DNA from: Chrysomallon squamiferum
Lineage: Eukaryota > Mollusca > Gastropoda > Neomphalida > Peltospiridae
NCBI GenBank assembly: GCA_012295275.1
Contig: CM022665.1
Coordinates: forward strand, 14,145,976-14,209,975
Direction of reading: 5' to 3'
DNA: 64,000 nt
In this document: positions 34,300-48,084 of the stretch, one piece after another
Layout: every line of letters starts with the position of its first letter
Numbering within the stretch: position 1 is the first letter of the stretch
The notes under the pieces: model-generated
The model's database searches: none
What the model was told of the DNA's origin: nothing
The model's input: only the letters and a program-made list of their open reading frames with translations
Position numbers and translations under genes: made by a program

Positions 34300-35600
34300 T
34301 TGTCACATTGTGTGTATATATATATATATATACATAAACGGAATAGGATTAGGCATGATTAATCATCTTACCTCTGATAATTAACATCAAAAGATGCATT
34401 TGGTATAAAACCGTCTTACGATCACCCCTATTACATTTAAAATGGTAATAAAGTCTAAAGACTCCATCTGTGTCGGTTTTTTTTAAGATCAGTTTAGGTA
34501 ATATTTGGTATCCGAAAATGTACCGTAAATATAACAAAGCGGCAAATTTGGCGGTGGGGGGAAATCACGTGATTCAACCAACATGTCGGAACGTATTTAC
34601 TTTATGTTAAATTTTATAAAGTCCATTTTATAATTAAATCCAATAAATAAAAACATGATATCCAGGTGTAGCCCAAGTAATAGATGCAATCGCGTATTGT
34701 TTTTTCCGTGACGTAATGAAAGTGTTTATTTACAGATAACTATTCCAACAATAACTGGAATTGATAACTAAATTTAAAAACAAAACAAGCGTATCAAATG
34801 GTAGGGATCATTACACGTTTTATAACTATTCATAATAGTTAACACTTTCCAGTGAGTCACCACTAAAGTAGGTGGACCACCCAACAAAAGGTTGGGTCAT
34901 AGTTCTCGAAGCGTCTCCATTGAAATTTCGATTTTAATTTATAACTTAAGCACGGAATATGTAGTCACAACGACAGATTTTGTAGACATAAATATCACTT
35001 TCCAACATTAATTACATCATTTAAAAAATGCTATAATTTTTATATTATTTAATAGTAATAATAAAAAAAAAAAAAAAAAATTGGACATCTTTTCTATTTC
35101 TGTAGTCATGGAAATAAATAATAATTATAGACCGACTTACTACTTCAATACGCTGTCTGATTAAGTGAACAAGTACAGTTACAGGACCAGTGTATTGGGT
35201 ACAGGCATAAACAGAGAAAGGCGTTCATTGTTACACTGATTTAACTCTACGTTTATTGATACGAAGGTAAATTTACATTCACGAATAATCATAATAAGTA
35301 ATATAATTACCATTACATACCCTTTAAAATTAATATTATTGCAATATAATATATTCATTTATATAACAACTTAAAAAATAAAAAGTATTTTCATTAATAA
35401 CCCATCACCGAATTTTTAACTAATATTTTAATAAATTTTATGTTAAAAGAAACTGTTTAATTTGCCTTCAGGAAAATAATTTATAAAAACGAATTTACTG
35501 ATTATATATATATATATATAAAAAATCGTATAATTTCAGGGGGAAAAAAAATCCACCAATAAACAATAACAAAAAACCCCATCAAAAACAAGTCATTACC
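34300..35600. promoter_or_regulatory. Head-to-head promoter zone of HELB and CFAP298
   Basis: The interval before CFAP298 is richer in CpG than its surroundings. It includes GCGGCAAATTTGGCGG (34539-34554), resembling back-to-back E2F sites, and the palindrome ATCACGTGAT (34564-34573) with an E-box core. A GAAG|GTAAAT donor-like site (35266/35267) and a TTTCAG acceptor ending at 35539 suggest a 5' UTR intron for CFAP298. Confidence 0.45.
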
Positions 35601-35739
35601 ATGGTAAAACTGCACATCAAAAAAGGTGATGAAACTCAATTTCTTTATGAGACATCTGTTGAGGCTCCAGTGGATCAAGTCACTGAGGAGGTTGCAACTA
35701 TCTACAATGGGCGACTAAAAATTCATCGAATATGTGGAG
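35601..35739 (+). CDS. CFAP298: CFAP298 coding exon 1
   Basis: Starts at ATG 35601 and ends G|GTACAA in phase 1. Encodes the first 46 residues. Confidence 0.95.
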
Positions 35740-37056
35740 GTACAATTTTACACTGTCATAATAAAAATTTGATTAGAAGTAATTTCTTAGGCTAATTTTA
35801 CTGTTTATTTTATTTTGTATGTGTGAATATTAGTTTGTTGTTCAGATCATCCAGCATCCAATTATTAATCATTTCTCACCCTTCCTAGATGCCACTGAAA
35901 TGTATTTTTATTTATTTATTTATTTTTTAAATCTTGTTTTTACAAATAAAATAATATTTATAACTTTTATAAATTTAGAAATGGATGAGCTTGCCAAACA
36001 TGGCATTACACTTCCACCAAATATGCAAGGGCTGACAGAAGAGCAGGTAACTGAGTTGAAATTAAAAGATGAATGGGCTGAAAAATCTATTCCAAGTGGA
36101 GGCTTTGTCATGAATGAAGATAAGATTGGCAGGCGTAATGGCCAGGGTAAAAACTATTTTGTTTTTAGAGATTTACTTTTCAGTTAGTAATGTAAATATT
36201 AAAACTTAAATTCAGGGATTGATTACTGAATCTTCTGAAAAGAGTCATTGAAGTTACAAGAAGAAATGAGTTTATATACATATATATATTTATATATATC
36301 TCAAAGTTGAAGGACTTGGAATCACAAAGGGGAGAAAAAGAAAATTATTGTTTGTGGTAATATATTTTCGGTTTTTATTAGGAACTCAACATCATCAGTA
36401 CCACTCAAGTGAAATGCAACATTATTTAATAATTTACTTTAACTTATAATACACATAATTTATAAATATGCAGCCCATATCTTGTATTTAAAAAAATCAG
36501 TGAGAACAGAAAGTTTTTTCAGAGAGTTCATACAAAAGACAAACTTCAGTAAGTTCTGTTTTCATAATCATTTTTTGTTAGAGATTTTGGATCATGCTTG
36601 GAAATGATGTAATTTAAAGAACAACATAGCTAGCTGCTAATGATAGTTTGAGAATTGGTCCACAGTAATGAAAGACAAGAATAATAATACAGTTTTCTAT
36701 TTTTACTTATTTATTTATTTACTGTTTTTTGTAAAACAACATAGAGAAAAATGTATAAAATATTCATATAATATTCCATTTGGGACCACATACAACATTC
36801 ATGATACAGTGTGTATTTTAATCTTACGGTTCTGATTACAAATTATTACATGTTCATGTAGAGAAACAGTCAGGACCCCACATTTTATGTAATTTGTCTG
36901 TAATCCTGGTATTAATTATCCTTTGGTGGACATCATTAACATTCATTTAAAATAATGTTTATTTTATAAAATGTTTAGCTTGTTAACTTTAAATTCATTA
37001 TGTGTTAGTGTATATTTACACACCCATACCCACATACACATATATGTATGCATTTA

Positions 37057-37106
<50 letters not shown>

Positions 37107-40100
37107 TTTGTTTGTGTGGGTGTAAGTATATATATATATACTGAGGTCCAAAATGTTCCAGTGTAATGCAGTTTAATATTGCTTAAAATTGGTTTTTCAT
37201 TTTATTTTTTTTTATCTTTTTAAGTATCTGTAATATTACAAATGTTAAAACTTGAATATTTATGACTAGTATCTGTTGTGAGATTCAATATATCCGTTTG
37301 TATATATGTATGTATGTGTGTATGTCTATATATATAACTCATCTACCCAAATACCTGATTACCTCTGTATGTAATGTGCTTGGCCTCTTCATGTTCATAT
37401 AAGTTTTGATTATAGATGGACCATGGTTTATTTACCAACATACATAAATCTGGTTTCTTTATTCTTCTTCTGCTGCCATAAAGTTGGCACTTGATTTAAC
37501 ATTTTTTTTGTAAATTGATTATGTAACATCACCTGAAAGCAGAATAAACGTTCACTAATCATTTGTTGTAGATTATTTACTTTTCTAATCACAGCAGGTT
37601 GTGAGATCAATCTTCTTCTTCTTCTTCTTCTTCTTACTATTATTATAATTATTATTTAATCTGGTCATTTCTAATTCATCAACATTTCCTTTCCATTAAA
37701 AACAAAATAAAAAAATCCTGAATTTTATGGTCGAGTAAAAACACATTTCATTAAACATGCATCACAGAGAAGTTTCTAGATTCATACAATATTATTATGA
37801 CACTGTACCTATTACTGAACTTAATGAAAGATCAGACACATATGTTTTTAATGTGATATTTTTAGATGAATACCTTCTTTTTTAATTATTTACATTCAAC
37901 TACATTCAGTACATGGACTGTTTCAATATTTTCATATTTGCATACTTTATGCGATAAGCATTATCATACTACAGTAATAGCTCAGATTAACAATGTGATT
38001 GGTTCCATTTTTTTCCGATCGTTAAGTGGGATATCGTTAAGCAGGAGACTAATTTACATAGAATTAAGGTTAAAAACAGTGGTTACATTCTTTGTGATTG
38101 AAATTTGACATAAAAAGAAATGTTAAATAAGGAGAAATAAAACGGCAATTTAGACATAAATGATTTAATAGATCATAGATATTAAACAAACAATAAATCA
38201 TTTACAAATCAATTTATACAAATACAATAAGAAATAATTATATGCCGCTCATTGTGGGTTTTGTGTTCATTTAGGATGTCGTATTTTGTTTCTAAAGTTA
38301 TTGTCATCCATTTCTTTTTATCATCAGTATTTGCTGCTGTACTGTTATTCATTTTGACATATTGAAAGGGTAAATTACAAAAGCATTAAATGGAAGCAGA
38401 AAAGAAAAGAGAATCTGAACATCATAGTACGTATGATGTCTGCATGTTAGCTGATAAACATAGCTGAGGGAAACTCATGAATGGACAAAAAACTAATGTA
38501 AACAGACATTTGTATAATTTATTTCAAGCAATTAACTATTAAATTCTTATTTATATAATTTGTAAAAACAAAGATTGTTATAGCAGGATATCATTAAGTG
38601 AGGTATTCCTGTATCTGTACAATAATAATCGGTTTCCAAATAATCTGCAATAGTTCATTGTAATGACTGAGGTAAAAACATGCATGTCAGTAAGACCACT
38701 GAACCATGTTTAGCCTTTTGACAAACAGGGAATTCGACCAGATGGGAGTAAGCCATACCTACCTACCTACCTATATTTTGTTTCTTTCTTGAATTTATCT
38801 GTTTTCTTTTTCTAGCTCCTAATGAAAAAATGGCTGAAGTAATAACCAAAACAATAAAGGAAGCAAAAGATCTTATTTCTAAGGTATTAAATAAGCAAAA
38901 ATTAATATTTATCAATTGTGTTGAAAATTGAATAATCATTTTTTTTATTTTTTATATGATGTCAATATACAGATTTTTCATATTAAATAAAACAACAATG
39001 AAAAATCAGTTATTATTAGCTTTATCTAAGCATATGATTTTGTCTGCCCTGTCCAGATTCAATTCTTCCTTTAGTGACATCTATAAAATAATATCAGAAT
39101 CTCCTAGATATTACCTACATTCACCATAGTTAAAGTCTTTAACATGAGAAGATAATATCCACAGTCTATCTGAAATGGACAGCAATGTTTGATGCCAACC
39201 AATTACATTATAATACGCAATGCCTTCTAGATTATTACATGTTTTATGGATCTTTGGTCCAACTGATCATGCTTCACTGTCAAAAATGTATAATTAATTG
39301 AAGTAATAACAGCATAATTATTTACCCTCAGCAGTGAAGTGGTTAGACTAACAAAGATCCACATAACATCAATATAAATATATATATATTTGTTCTTACC
39401 ATATTGAAACATATTATATTGAGGGAAAAAAATAACTTCCAAGAAGTAGGATAACCTAAATTATAATTTTTCTTAAAGAAATAATTTTGCATATAATTTT
39501 CAGAAAAAAGCTGATGCCAATGTCATGGTAACTCAAGCCACTGTAAAAGAAGCATTAGACATGTTGCGAGGTGCTGTTATGATTGTGTATCCAATGGGTC
39601 TTCCTCCTCATGATCCAATTAGACAGGAGTTTGAAAATAATGAGGATCTTTCTGGAACTCAAGTGAGGAAAAAAAAAAAAAAATCTACATTAAGGAGCAA
39701 TTGTCTCACATTTACAGAGATTTAAAATAGTTTTTAAACAAGCCAAAAGTTCAAATATTTAAAAAATGTAGCAGGTTTTAGCAAGAGCTGTATATAATAC
39801 ATGTTGACAGGAATAACAGTTTTGCCTTTAGTTACTTGTATTAAATTCTTCCTTTGTATTTCAGAAAATCCAGTGAAAATTAACCATGGCTAAATAATTT
39901 ATATCTAATTGAAAGATCTTTAGTTAAAAATAATAAGGAAAATAACTGGTTTGGGAATATATTATCTATTGTCATCCAGTTACTCTGATGTAAAGGTTTA
40001 ACTGAAATCTTCATATTTGCTTAATCAAAGAAAAAAGGTTTTTTATTAAGAAAAATTTATATCAGTGATAATATGTTATCAAATTTTAATAATGTTTTGT

Positions 40101-41165
40101 TTTCTCATTTTAAAAAAAACAAAAAAAAAAAAAAAAATCACTGAGAAAGAGAAATTATTGTATATGTTTTCAGAAATGATCAGAGAATATAATAATTTGT
40201 GGAATGTTATAAAAAGTGTTCTTCTTAAAGAATTGTACAGTTTTATTATTTTTAGGCATCACTGGAGGTCATTGAACCACCTAAAGCAGCTCTGTGGTGG
40301 GCAGGTAAAGAGATGATCAGAGGAAAGAAACTATTAGACTTTGTAGGCAAAAATGACAAAACAAAAATTGTGGTCAAAATTCAAAAGGTAATATCACCAA
40401 ATATTTTTTTTTATTATTATTATTTAGTTTTCTTTATTGTACATATTTTTCAGAAAGATATTTATTAGTTCATTTTTTTTTTTTTATTATAAGAGTTAAT
40501 TGTAAAATTGATTACAGTAAGATTTTACTGTCAGATGGAGATACATCTTCAATATGGATTTGATTACTTGTTATTTACAGGTTGGGCAAGGAGCACCAAG
40601 CAGGGAGCAGGTTGTGAGTCCAGAACAGCAGAAAGAGATGATGGCTTACTACTACAAGAAACAGGAAGAGTGGAAGGTGAAAATAACTGATTTCCATCCA
40701 TTATAAATAATCTTTTCTTTTTTCAAAAATCTGAACATTTTCTCTCTTCTATAAAAATATATTATTTGTTATTTTATCCTCTTTATTAATGGTTATGAAT
40801 TTATATTTCAGATATAATTGAATTATAATCATTTCATCTTTTCCATTGTCTTTTGACAAATCATTATTCTAATGATTAAGAATCACAGATATAAAACTTA
40901 TTTTCAAATCTACAAAGTTAGAGCTCTTCTTTTTGTCAAACAGTAACAAGTTTTGTTTTAAGTCATCAAGTGTTTGGATGACACACAATAACCATTATTG
41001 CTATGGACTGATATGTCATTAATGACCATTAATACGTTTTAATTAATTTTCAAGAAACTTGAATCTGATGCTGAAGATGCATACATGGATTCAGAGTGGG
41101 CTGACAGTCACCAGTTAAAAAGACAATTTCATGGGATAAAAGATGTGAAGTGGGGTCCCAAGTGA
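35601..41165 (+). CDS. CFAP298: CFAP298 (C21orf59/Kurly), 7 coding exons
   Basis: Cytoplasmic factor needed for axonemal dynein arm assembly and motile cilia; loss causes primary ciliary dyskinesia in human. Coding exons: 35601-35739, 35979-36146, 38816-38883, 39504-39662, 40256-40387, 40581-40676 and 41055-41165. The sum is 873 nt, giving 290 residues plus stop, the same length as human CFAP298. The start ATG sits in a good ACCATGG context and reads MVKLHIKKGDETQFLYET. Conserved segments include RLKIHRICG, MVYPMGLPPHDPIR-like sequence (IVYPMGLPPHDPI here), PPKAALWWAGKEM and the C-terminal HGIKDVKWGPK. All phases agree and no damage is seen. It lies head to head with HELB and converges on EVA1C. 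Confidence 0.95.
35979..36146 (+). CDS. CFAP298: CFAP298 coding exon 2
   Basis: Encodes EMDELAKHGITLPPNMQGLT and ends RRNGQ. Donor G|GTAAAA, phase 1. Confidence 0.95.
37060..37102. repeat. (TG)n microsatellite
   Basis: About 21 TG units, then (TTTG)n. Confidence 0.95.
37972..38611. mobile_element. Non-autonomous pogo/Tigger-like MITE, 640 bp
   Basis: Terminal inverted repeats: CAGTAATAGCTCAGATTAAC at the left and, reverse-complemented, CAGGAATACCTCACTTAATG at the right. They are flanked by TA on both sides (37970-37971 and 38612-38613). Internal GTTAAGTGGGATATCGTTAA repeats the same theme near the left end. No transposase coding is visible. The superfamily is inferred from the TIR style and TA duplication. 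Confidence 0.6.
38816..38883 (+). CDS. CFAP298: CFAP298 coding exon 3
   Basis: A 68-bp exon after TTTCTAG. Encodes APNEKMAEVITKTIKEAKDL and ISK, with donor AAG|GTATTA. Confidence 0.92.
38884..39503. other. CFAP298 intron 3
   Basis: AT-rich, no gene seen. Confidence 0.6.
39504..39662 (+). CDS. CFAP298: CFAP298 coding exon 4
   Basis: 53 codons, phase 0/0. Encodes KKADANVMVTQATVKEALDM through NNEDLSGTQ. The donor GTGAGG is followed at once by an A13 run. Confidence 0.92.
39663..40255. other. CFAP298 intron 4
   Basis: AT-rich with A-runs, no gene seen. Confidence 0.6.
40256..40387 (+). CDS. CFAP298: CFAP298 coding exon 5
   Basis: 44 codons. Encodes ASLEVIEPPKAALWWAGKEM and the KKLLDFVGKNDKTKIVVK segment. 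Confidence 0.95.
40581..40676 (+). CDS. CFAP298: CFAP298 coding exon 6
   Basis: 32 codons. Encodes VGQGAPSREQVVSPEQQKEM and MAYYYKKQEEWK. Confidence 0.95.
40677..41054. other. CFAP298 intron 6
   Basis: AT-rich, no gene seen. Confidence 0.6.
41055..41165 (+). CDS. CFAP298: CFAP298 terminal coding exon
   Basis: Encodes KLESDAEDAYMDSEWADSHQ and ends VKWGPK with a TGA stop (41163-41165). The acceptor is the weak TTTTCAAG. Confidence 0.95.
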   Translation, partial: KLESDAEDAYMDSEWADSHQLKRQFHGIKDVKWGPK

Positions 41166-44100
41166 CACAAGACAATCAACATGTTTTTCCAGCAGCATAT
41201 TGTTGTTTATATAGTTTCACTGTGATGTGTTCAAAATTAAGAAAAACTCTTCTTTGTTTTTAATTTTTCTTTTGTGTGAATGCATTCAAATTATGATTAA
41301 CTCTGTTTTTTCTCTCTCCTCTGTTTTTTTCATTTGTACTTTCTGGCTTTTCTTTTTTTCTTTTTCTTGATTGAATGAAAACACAGGCTGTTATAATTAT
41401 TATTATTATTTTTTTTTTTTTTCTCTTCTATTTGTATAAACATGTTTTTTCTGACTGAATGAAAGAAACCAATTTTATATTGTTTAGAAGTAACTAACAA
41501 CACTTTCTGTTTTCCTGTCCTGACTATGTTTATGAAAAACCGATTTTTTACACAAAACATGGTTCTTTCTTCAGTGGACAGCTATTTTACAAGTATTCTT
41601 CTTTTGTTCTTTCTTTTTTCTTTTTTTTTACTTAGTTTTTTTTGTTGTTTTTTTGCATTCCTTAGACAATGAATTCACATAACAACTTGATAGAACTATT
41701 TGGTTTTATTAATATTTAAAAATTAAATAGTCTATATTATGACTGTCATTTTGATTTGCATATTTGTGTAAGATTCTAGAAATATTTATTTTGAAGTTTA
41801 AAAGATCAATTTATGATATGAAAATAAAACTTAAAAGTAAATGGTCTTTTTTATCCTGCTTTTCAGATGACTAACATTTTTTTATTGTCAAACAGTATTA
41901 AAATAGGGAGTCAATTAAACATGATTAAAATATTATCTATTTTATGCTTGACCAAGCTATGGAATTTGATTCTTTGTTGTTTTGTTTTTTTATTTTATTT
42001 TAATTTCTTTTACGTTAAAAATCTGAAATCTAAGAACTGTGAATATTTTACTCCTTGTAAGGTCAAAACAGTATAATAATTTGATACAGTTTGTTAATTT
42101 TGATTATATTTGTTAAAGAAAAACAAAATTACATAACTGAAATGTTAAATGTAAAGTATTCATTTAACTATATAAATGTCCCATTATCATCACATCATAA
42201 TAAAAATACATTGTCTTAAAAATAATAAATTATTATGGATATTTTACCTGTTTTGTTATTTTGTAAGATCAAAGTTACATGACTATTTTGTAAAATAATT
42301 GCAGATAACCAATTCAGTGAAATAATTTGACTCAACTTTAGAATTGCTTTAATATTTTAACCACTGATTAATTATTTTAGCTGCCCTATCACCCAAATGA
42401 CCCATTTTTCAAGTGATAAAGGATACTTTTTCAATATGTATTCAAGTGACTTTAATTTCCCTTAACCTCCAAATTATTATCTGTTTCAAATAACAACAAC
42501 AAACACAGTCACTGCTGGACATTTATTTTTGTACAAAAAATATACACTTAAATAGATCATGATCTATCCTGTACCATCACTAACCAGTATGCTGTGTTCT
42601 TGTTACAAAACTTAGTGAGTTTATTGATAGAGACAATGTGTTGAAAACAACTTTTTAACATTTTTTGCACAGCAAAAATAAGACATTTTTCATTAAAAAA
42701 AATGTTTTACAAGTTTAAGGAATTAATAAATACATTCCTAATTTTTAAAAACCTACTTTCAAAATAATAATGTGAATGTTAAAAATTACTACTACTAATA
42801 ACAACATAGTAATAGAAATAATAATAGTAGCAACAATGAATGTTTGAAAACATGAACCGTTACTGAAATTTATAGCCTGATTTTATTTTATTCTGAATAC
42901 TTGCTGATGTAAATAAATACATATTCAGTGAAAATATTAACTTTTGAACTAAACTGTTTGTGCTTATATATATAAACAGCATGTTAGTGTATGTGTGTTA
43001 TATATAAGTGTACAGTAACAAAAGTATGCAAGTGCTTGCATTATGCTACATGTTGCTGTAAAGTGTAACTATAGTGCATGCAATGAACACAAATACAACC
43101 AAAACATACCCGTCTTTTGAACACATTGTGTGATAACAAATGAAAAATGAAATGCTGCGATAATGAGATACTGCTCATGACTTAAGTATGTTAATAATAA
43201 AAAGCTAATACAACTGTCACATGCTATAAATTACCCCCCAAAAAGAAAATATGGTTTTGAGCATAAATATGTCTGAAATATCGTGTAAAAAATGGCAAAG
43301 CTTCATCACAACCATGTAATAAGACAGCTATGTTTGATATAATTAGCACAAAGCAGGTTCTAGTTAATGGACTAATAAAATATTGAAAGAGACTATTATA
43401 CAATTTGTAACATTATACAACTGACAACTGCTTGATCACACACGGTTGAACATGGCACAAACATTTTTTGAAAGTGCATTTCTCTGAATGCTGGCAGAGC
43501 AATGAAAAAAAAAAGAAACAGTGGCTGCCATGCTACAATGAAATGTTAACAGAGTTGGAATAAAAAGTGATAAAGGAAGAATATCATGGCTTCTAATATT
43601 TTGTGGGTGTTTTCTTTTAATCTAAAAAGAGTACAGATAATTTTTGTTGAAGATGTGCTATATAATAAATACATATGAGAAACTTTTCTTTTAATTTATG
43701 CATTTTTGAAGTCAGTACATGAAATCTAACTTGGAGCATTTAAAAATATATTTCTTCATACATTAAAATTACTAAAGAGCATGGACAAAACAATGATCCA
43801 TCTATTTTCACATTAATCATCTGTATAATCTTTTTAATCTTTTTTCAAAACATTCAGTAATAAAAAAATATATATATTTATTTTTCACATACACTGAATA
43901 AAAATAATCAAATTTTGAAATTAATCATGACTGCAGTTTTCAATACAATCCATACCAGATTGCCAGGAGTTACCAGATTTTTAAACTGATTAACCATTAT
44001 ATATGATATTTTAAACCAAATGCACTAACAAATTTTTGGTTTTGTTTTTTGAAAATTAGTTCATTAAAGGAAAGTAATTATTACAATCAATGATAACTAC

Positions 44101-47100
44101 ATGTTATAAAACAATTTTATCATAACTCACAAACTTTCTAATACATTTTCACAATAATAAATGATTGTATTTAATTAGAACTCTGTTATAATGTCTTTTC
44201 CAGTAAGCTGAAGCATTTTCCTTCTGAAGATTCTGTTTCCATTCATCTTTTTATTTTATTTCATTATATACAAAGGCAGAATTTGAAATAAATTAAATCT
44301 TAAGCCCATCTTATATTTATATAAACTACATGTTGTTATGAATTAAGAGTAAAGGAAGTTTATTTTTTATAGCTAAGTATTTACAAAGATATGTACAAAA
44401 TCACATAAATAAAAATGTCACTGCATAGTAAATCTCTATACATACATAATGTATGCAGGTCCCTATTTGTGTCTATATAAATATGTATATAATAATTTTT
44501 ATTTATCTGCAGGCACGTGCAGCACATCTGTTTGCTTCATAATAAATTTTCAATCATAAATTTTGATACTAATTAACCAAAGTGTGACTTAATCCAGTGA
44601 TTTGATATACTGTCCAATTTATGATCATAATGGCCTGACACAAACATTGTTATGTTTATATTTGATAATGGTACAGCAAGCTTTCCCAACATACAATACA
44701 TTATCATCAGCTATACATCCAAGTTAAACTAATATAAAGTCTCTGTTTTTGCACACTCTGAAAAAACCCAAGTGAATAAATCATTACACATCCCCATATC
44801 AAGTCTTGGTAATATATTTATTTCACATTTAAAAAAAAAAACAATAAATAAATAAATGTGAAAATGGGACTGAATCAAACTGAAATGAATTTATAAATAG
44901 ATTTTAAAATCCTATAATTTAAGCATAAATTTTAAATCTTTTAAAATTATTATTATTTTAAATGTTCCAAACATCTACAGAAATTCATGATTTTGCATTG
45001 GTCTATTGAAAATTATGTTTATAATACTTTTAATAGTATTCTGTTAATTCTTTGCCAGAATTCTACTGAAATAGTTTTTAAATGTCTTTCTATGACAAAC
45101 ATAAATATTTTTGCAGTGGATAATTAATTATACAACTAAATATACAATAAATGCCTTATGGGGTAAATCATCCAAATAACTTGTTAACCCTTTTGCTGCC
45201 AATAACAGAGTATACTGCTCATAAACAAAGCTATGAAACACAAGATTCAAATCAGGTTGTATGTAAATACAAAATTCATTATTATTCACAGTAAATATTT
45301 TAATATACATTTGTAAGAAGATTACATGACTAGATATACAAAAGTACTGTTCATTTAAATGACAATTAACATAACAGAACAAAACTTTTAATTTATGCAC
45401 TATAGTATATAAATATACATACATACATACATATGTATATATATGTATATATATATTTATTTTTTTATTTTACTGAAAAAAAAAAAAGACCAAATTTAAT
45501 TCATGCACTGTAAAAATGAAAATAAATATTTTGTTTAATGAATATAGAAATAATAATAAAAAATTAATTTAAACAAATCTGTTTTATAATCCCAATTTAA
45601 ATGAATGGATGAAATTGAGGGAAAAAAACAATAAAAAACCAAAATAAACACAAGCATTACAACTAAAATGGAGATATTTAAATTATAAAAGAGTAAATTA
45701 ATAAAGAAAACATAAAATCATTGTACACACATGAATATATAGAAGAAAATTTCTTACAAACCATATGTGTATCTATATATGCAGTGTATATGTGTAATTA
45801 TATTTAATTTTCAATTTTGATTTCCTTTATTATTTTTTTAAATTTAAATATCTACATTTTATTTCTATTTCCTGGTGTTTATGTTTGCACTATAAATTTC
45901 TCTTTCCCATAACATTTACTAAATGCTGTACATACAAAAAAATAAAATAAATAACAGCAATATGTTCCACTTAACATAATCAGATCACATATGTGATAAC
46001 CATCTCTGTAATCAACAGCTTGATACTTCATTTAATTAGTTTTAAAAAATAAATTACACACAAATTTATTTTCATTTATACATTGTTTCATACTGGTTAC
46101 TTTTCCAGTTATACTTTTATATAATTTTATATACAAATTTTGTTCATGTTTAATATAGATTGAAATATATATTGGGGAAAGACAATTTTTTCCTATTTGC
46201 ACAAATATATTAACAGTAAAAAAACAAACCCCCAAAACCAAAACAAATATGATTTACTTCCCCTTAGTTAACTCTTTCTGTTCAGAACACCACTGAAAAA
46301 CCCAGGAAAAAATATAACTAATAATGTATAGAGAATGCCATTTTAATGTTTCATGTAACTTAAAGCAAATAAAATTTAAAGAAAACAATCAAGCTTTATA
46401 AATTAACAATTATAAATTTAAAAAATCAGGTTTGTGAATACTTGATTGCCCTATTACTTCTATTTTTCCATATTACTTGTACTCTTTAATTTATTAAATA
46501 AGGAAAACATAAAATAAATACTGCTTTGTTATTAGAGAGAAAATAATTAACAAATAAAATATACATTTCACACTAAATGATGTCTTTGAATAATACACAA
46601 TTACAAAAAAAACCAAATTATTGTTACTATGGTGATTAATCGCTTTTCATATAACTATTATAAACTGATATGAAGTGTTTAATTAAAAAAAAACGAAAAA
46701 AAAACAAACCCCAAAAAGCCTGATAATAATAACTTAATAAAGATTAAAAATGATGTTGCATAGTAATGCCTGAGGTATCAGTTTTCAATTTTGTTTTGTT
46801 TTGTTTTGTTTAGAACCAGCTGCCTGTGGTATTTAAATTTCAAAGTATGGTAAAAATGAAATGAAACTGGTGAAATGCATTTACATTATTTATTTATTTA
46901 TTTATTAATTTTTTTCTATACTTCATAAGGATATCTTCCTAGCCATAATATTCTTGCATCAACATCTAGTAAAAATATCCTTAATGAAAACATGAAATGT
47001 TTCATTTATTTGGAAGTATAAAAATTTATTTTGTTTTTCTACCCATCACAGTTCTGTAACAATTTTCTGCTGCCCTAAACTGACCCAGAGGTCAGGTTCA

Positions 47101-48049
47101 GTTAATATTATGACTCAGATCATCACAACCATAGCACAGGAAAATTTTCTCGACAAATTCATTATTCCAGTACCTGGATCATTACAATAGCACTGGAAAA
47201 CTTTCTGGATAACTTCATTATTCCAGTCAATGAAACATCATAACAGCACTGGATAACTTCACAGGTATTATGAGTGAATCACTACAACAGTAGGTGGAAA
47301 ATATTCTCAATAACTTCACAACTAGTATGAGTTGACCATCACAACAGTATCTGGTAAATATTCCCATTAACATCAGTTACTATGAATGGATCATTGCATC
47401 AACACTGAAAAATATTTTGGATACCTTCATTATTGCAGTCAGTGGATCATCATAACACCACAATTACTAGATCAACATAACAATACTGGAAAAGTTTCTG
47501 GATAATTTTAGAAATCTTCCAATATGGATCATTACAAATGTAGTTAAAAGTTTTACTTTCCACTTTTAAATATTCTCACTACATAGGAAACTAATGTTGT
47601 TCTTTTTTTGTTTTGTTTTAAGTGATCAGATCATCATCAAATAACACTGGAAATCATATGGATAGCATTTTTGATTTCCAGTACTGACTGGAATCCCAGT
47701 GAGCATTTGTCTTTGGTAATGCAGTCACAAAACAAAAAGTGGACACATGTTTACATATACACACCAAGGGAAGCAACTCCATCCAATAATTTATCTCCCT
47801 TACATCCCAGAAAAGCACTTTTTAGTCAATCACAGTTTGTCTTCCATTGGACTAGTTTAACACACACTGTATCCATCACAGACCAATGACACATTAATAA
47901 TTTAACTCTTTCCATTGAAGATCTTCATGTATTTCACTGCCAGACTAGCTTGCACTTTGTACATTTATAACGAAAATATTAACTTAGGTGGAAAAAAAAA
48001 AGAAAAATACTTTTAGATTATCATTTAAAGGATTTGTCTGGTCTAGCAT

Positions 48050-48084
<35 letters not shown>

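Larger units (their letters stand above)
29716..34300. other. Region upstream of the HELB coding start
   Basis: AT-rich DNA expected to hold the HELB 5' UTR exon(s) and an intron. Includes the (AG)n run at 33200-33282, an A25 run near 31592 and minus-strand coding-like relics at 31558-33095. No intact gene seen. Confidence 0.5.
36147..38815. other. CFAP298 intron 2
   Basis: 2.7-kb intron. Holds a (TG)n microsatellite, a possible tRNA-like SINE fragment with a (TTC)n tail near 37560-37636, a TA-flanked short transposon (37972-38611) and an (ACCT)n run near 38757-38773. Confidence 0.7.

Noticed and set aside
33850-34300. An LTR or retroelement end near GGTGGCGACACTGGTCGCG
   Set aside because: No matching second LTR, primer-binding site or reverse-transcriptase coding is visible in the window.
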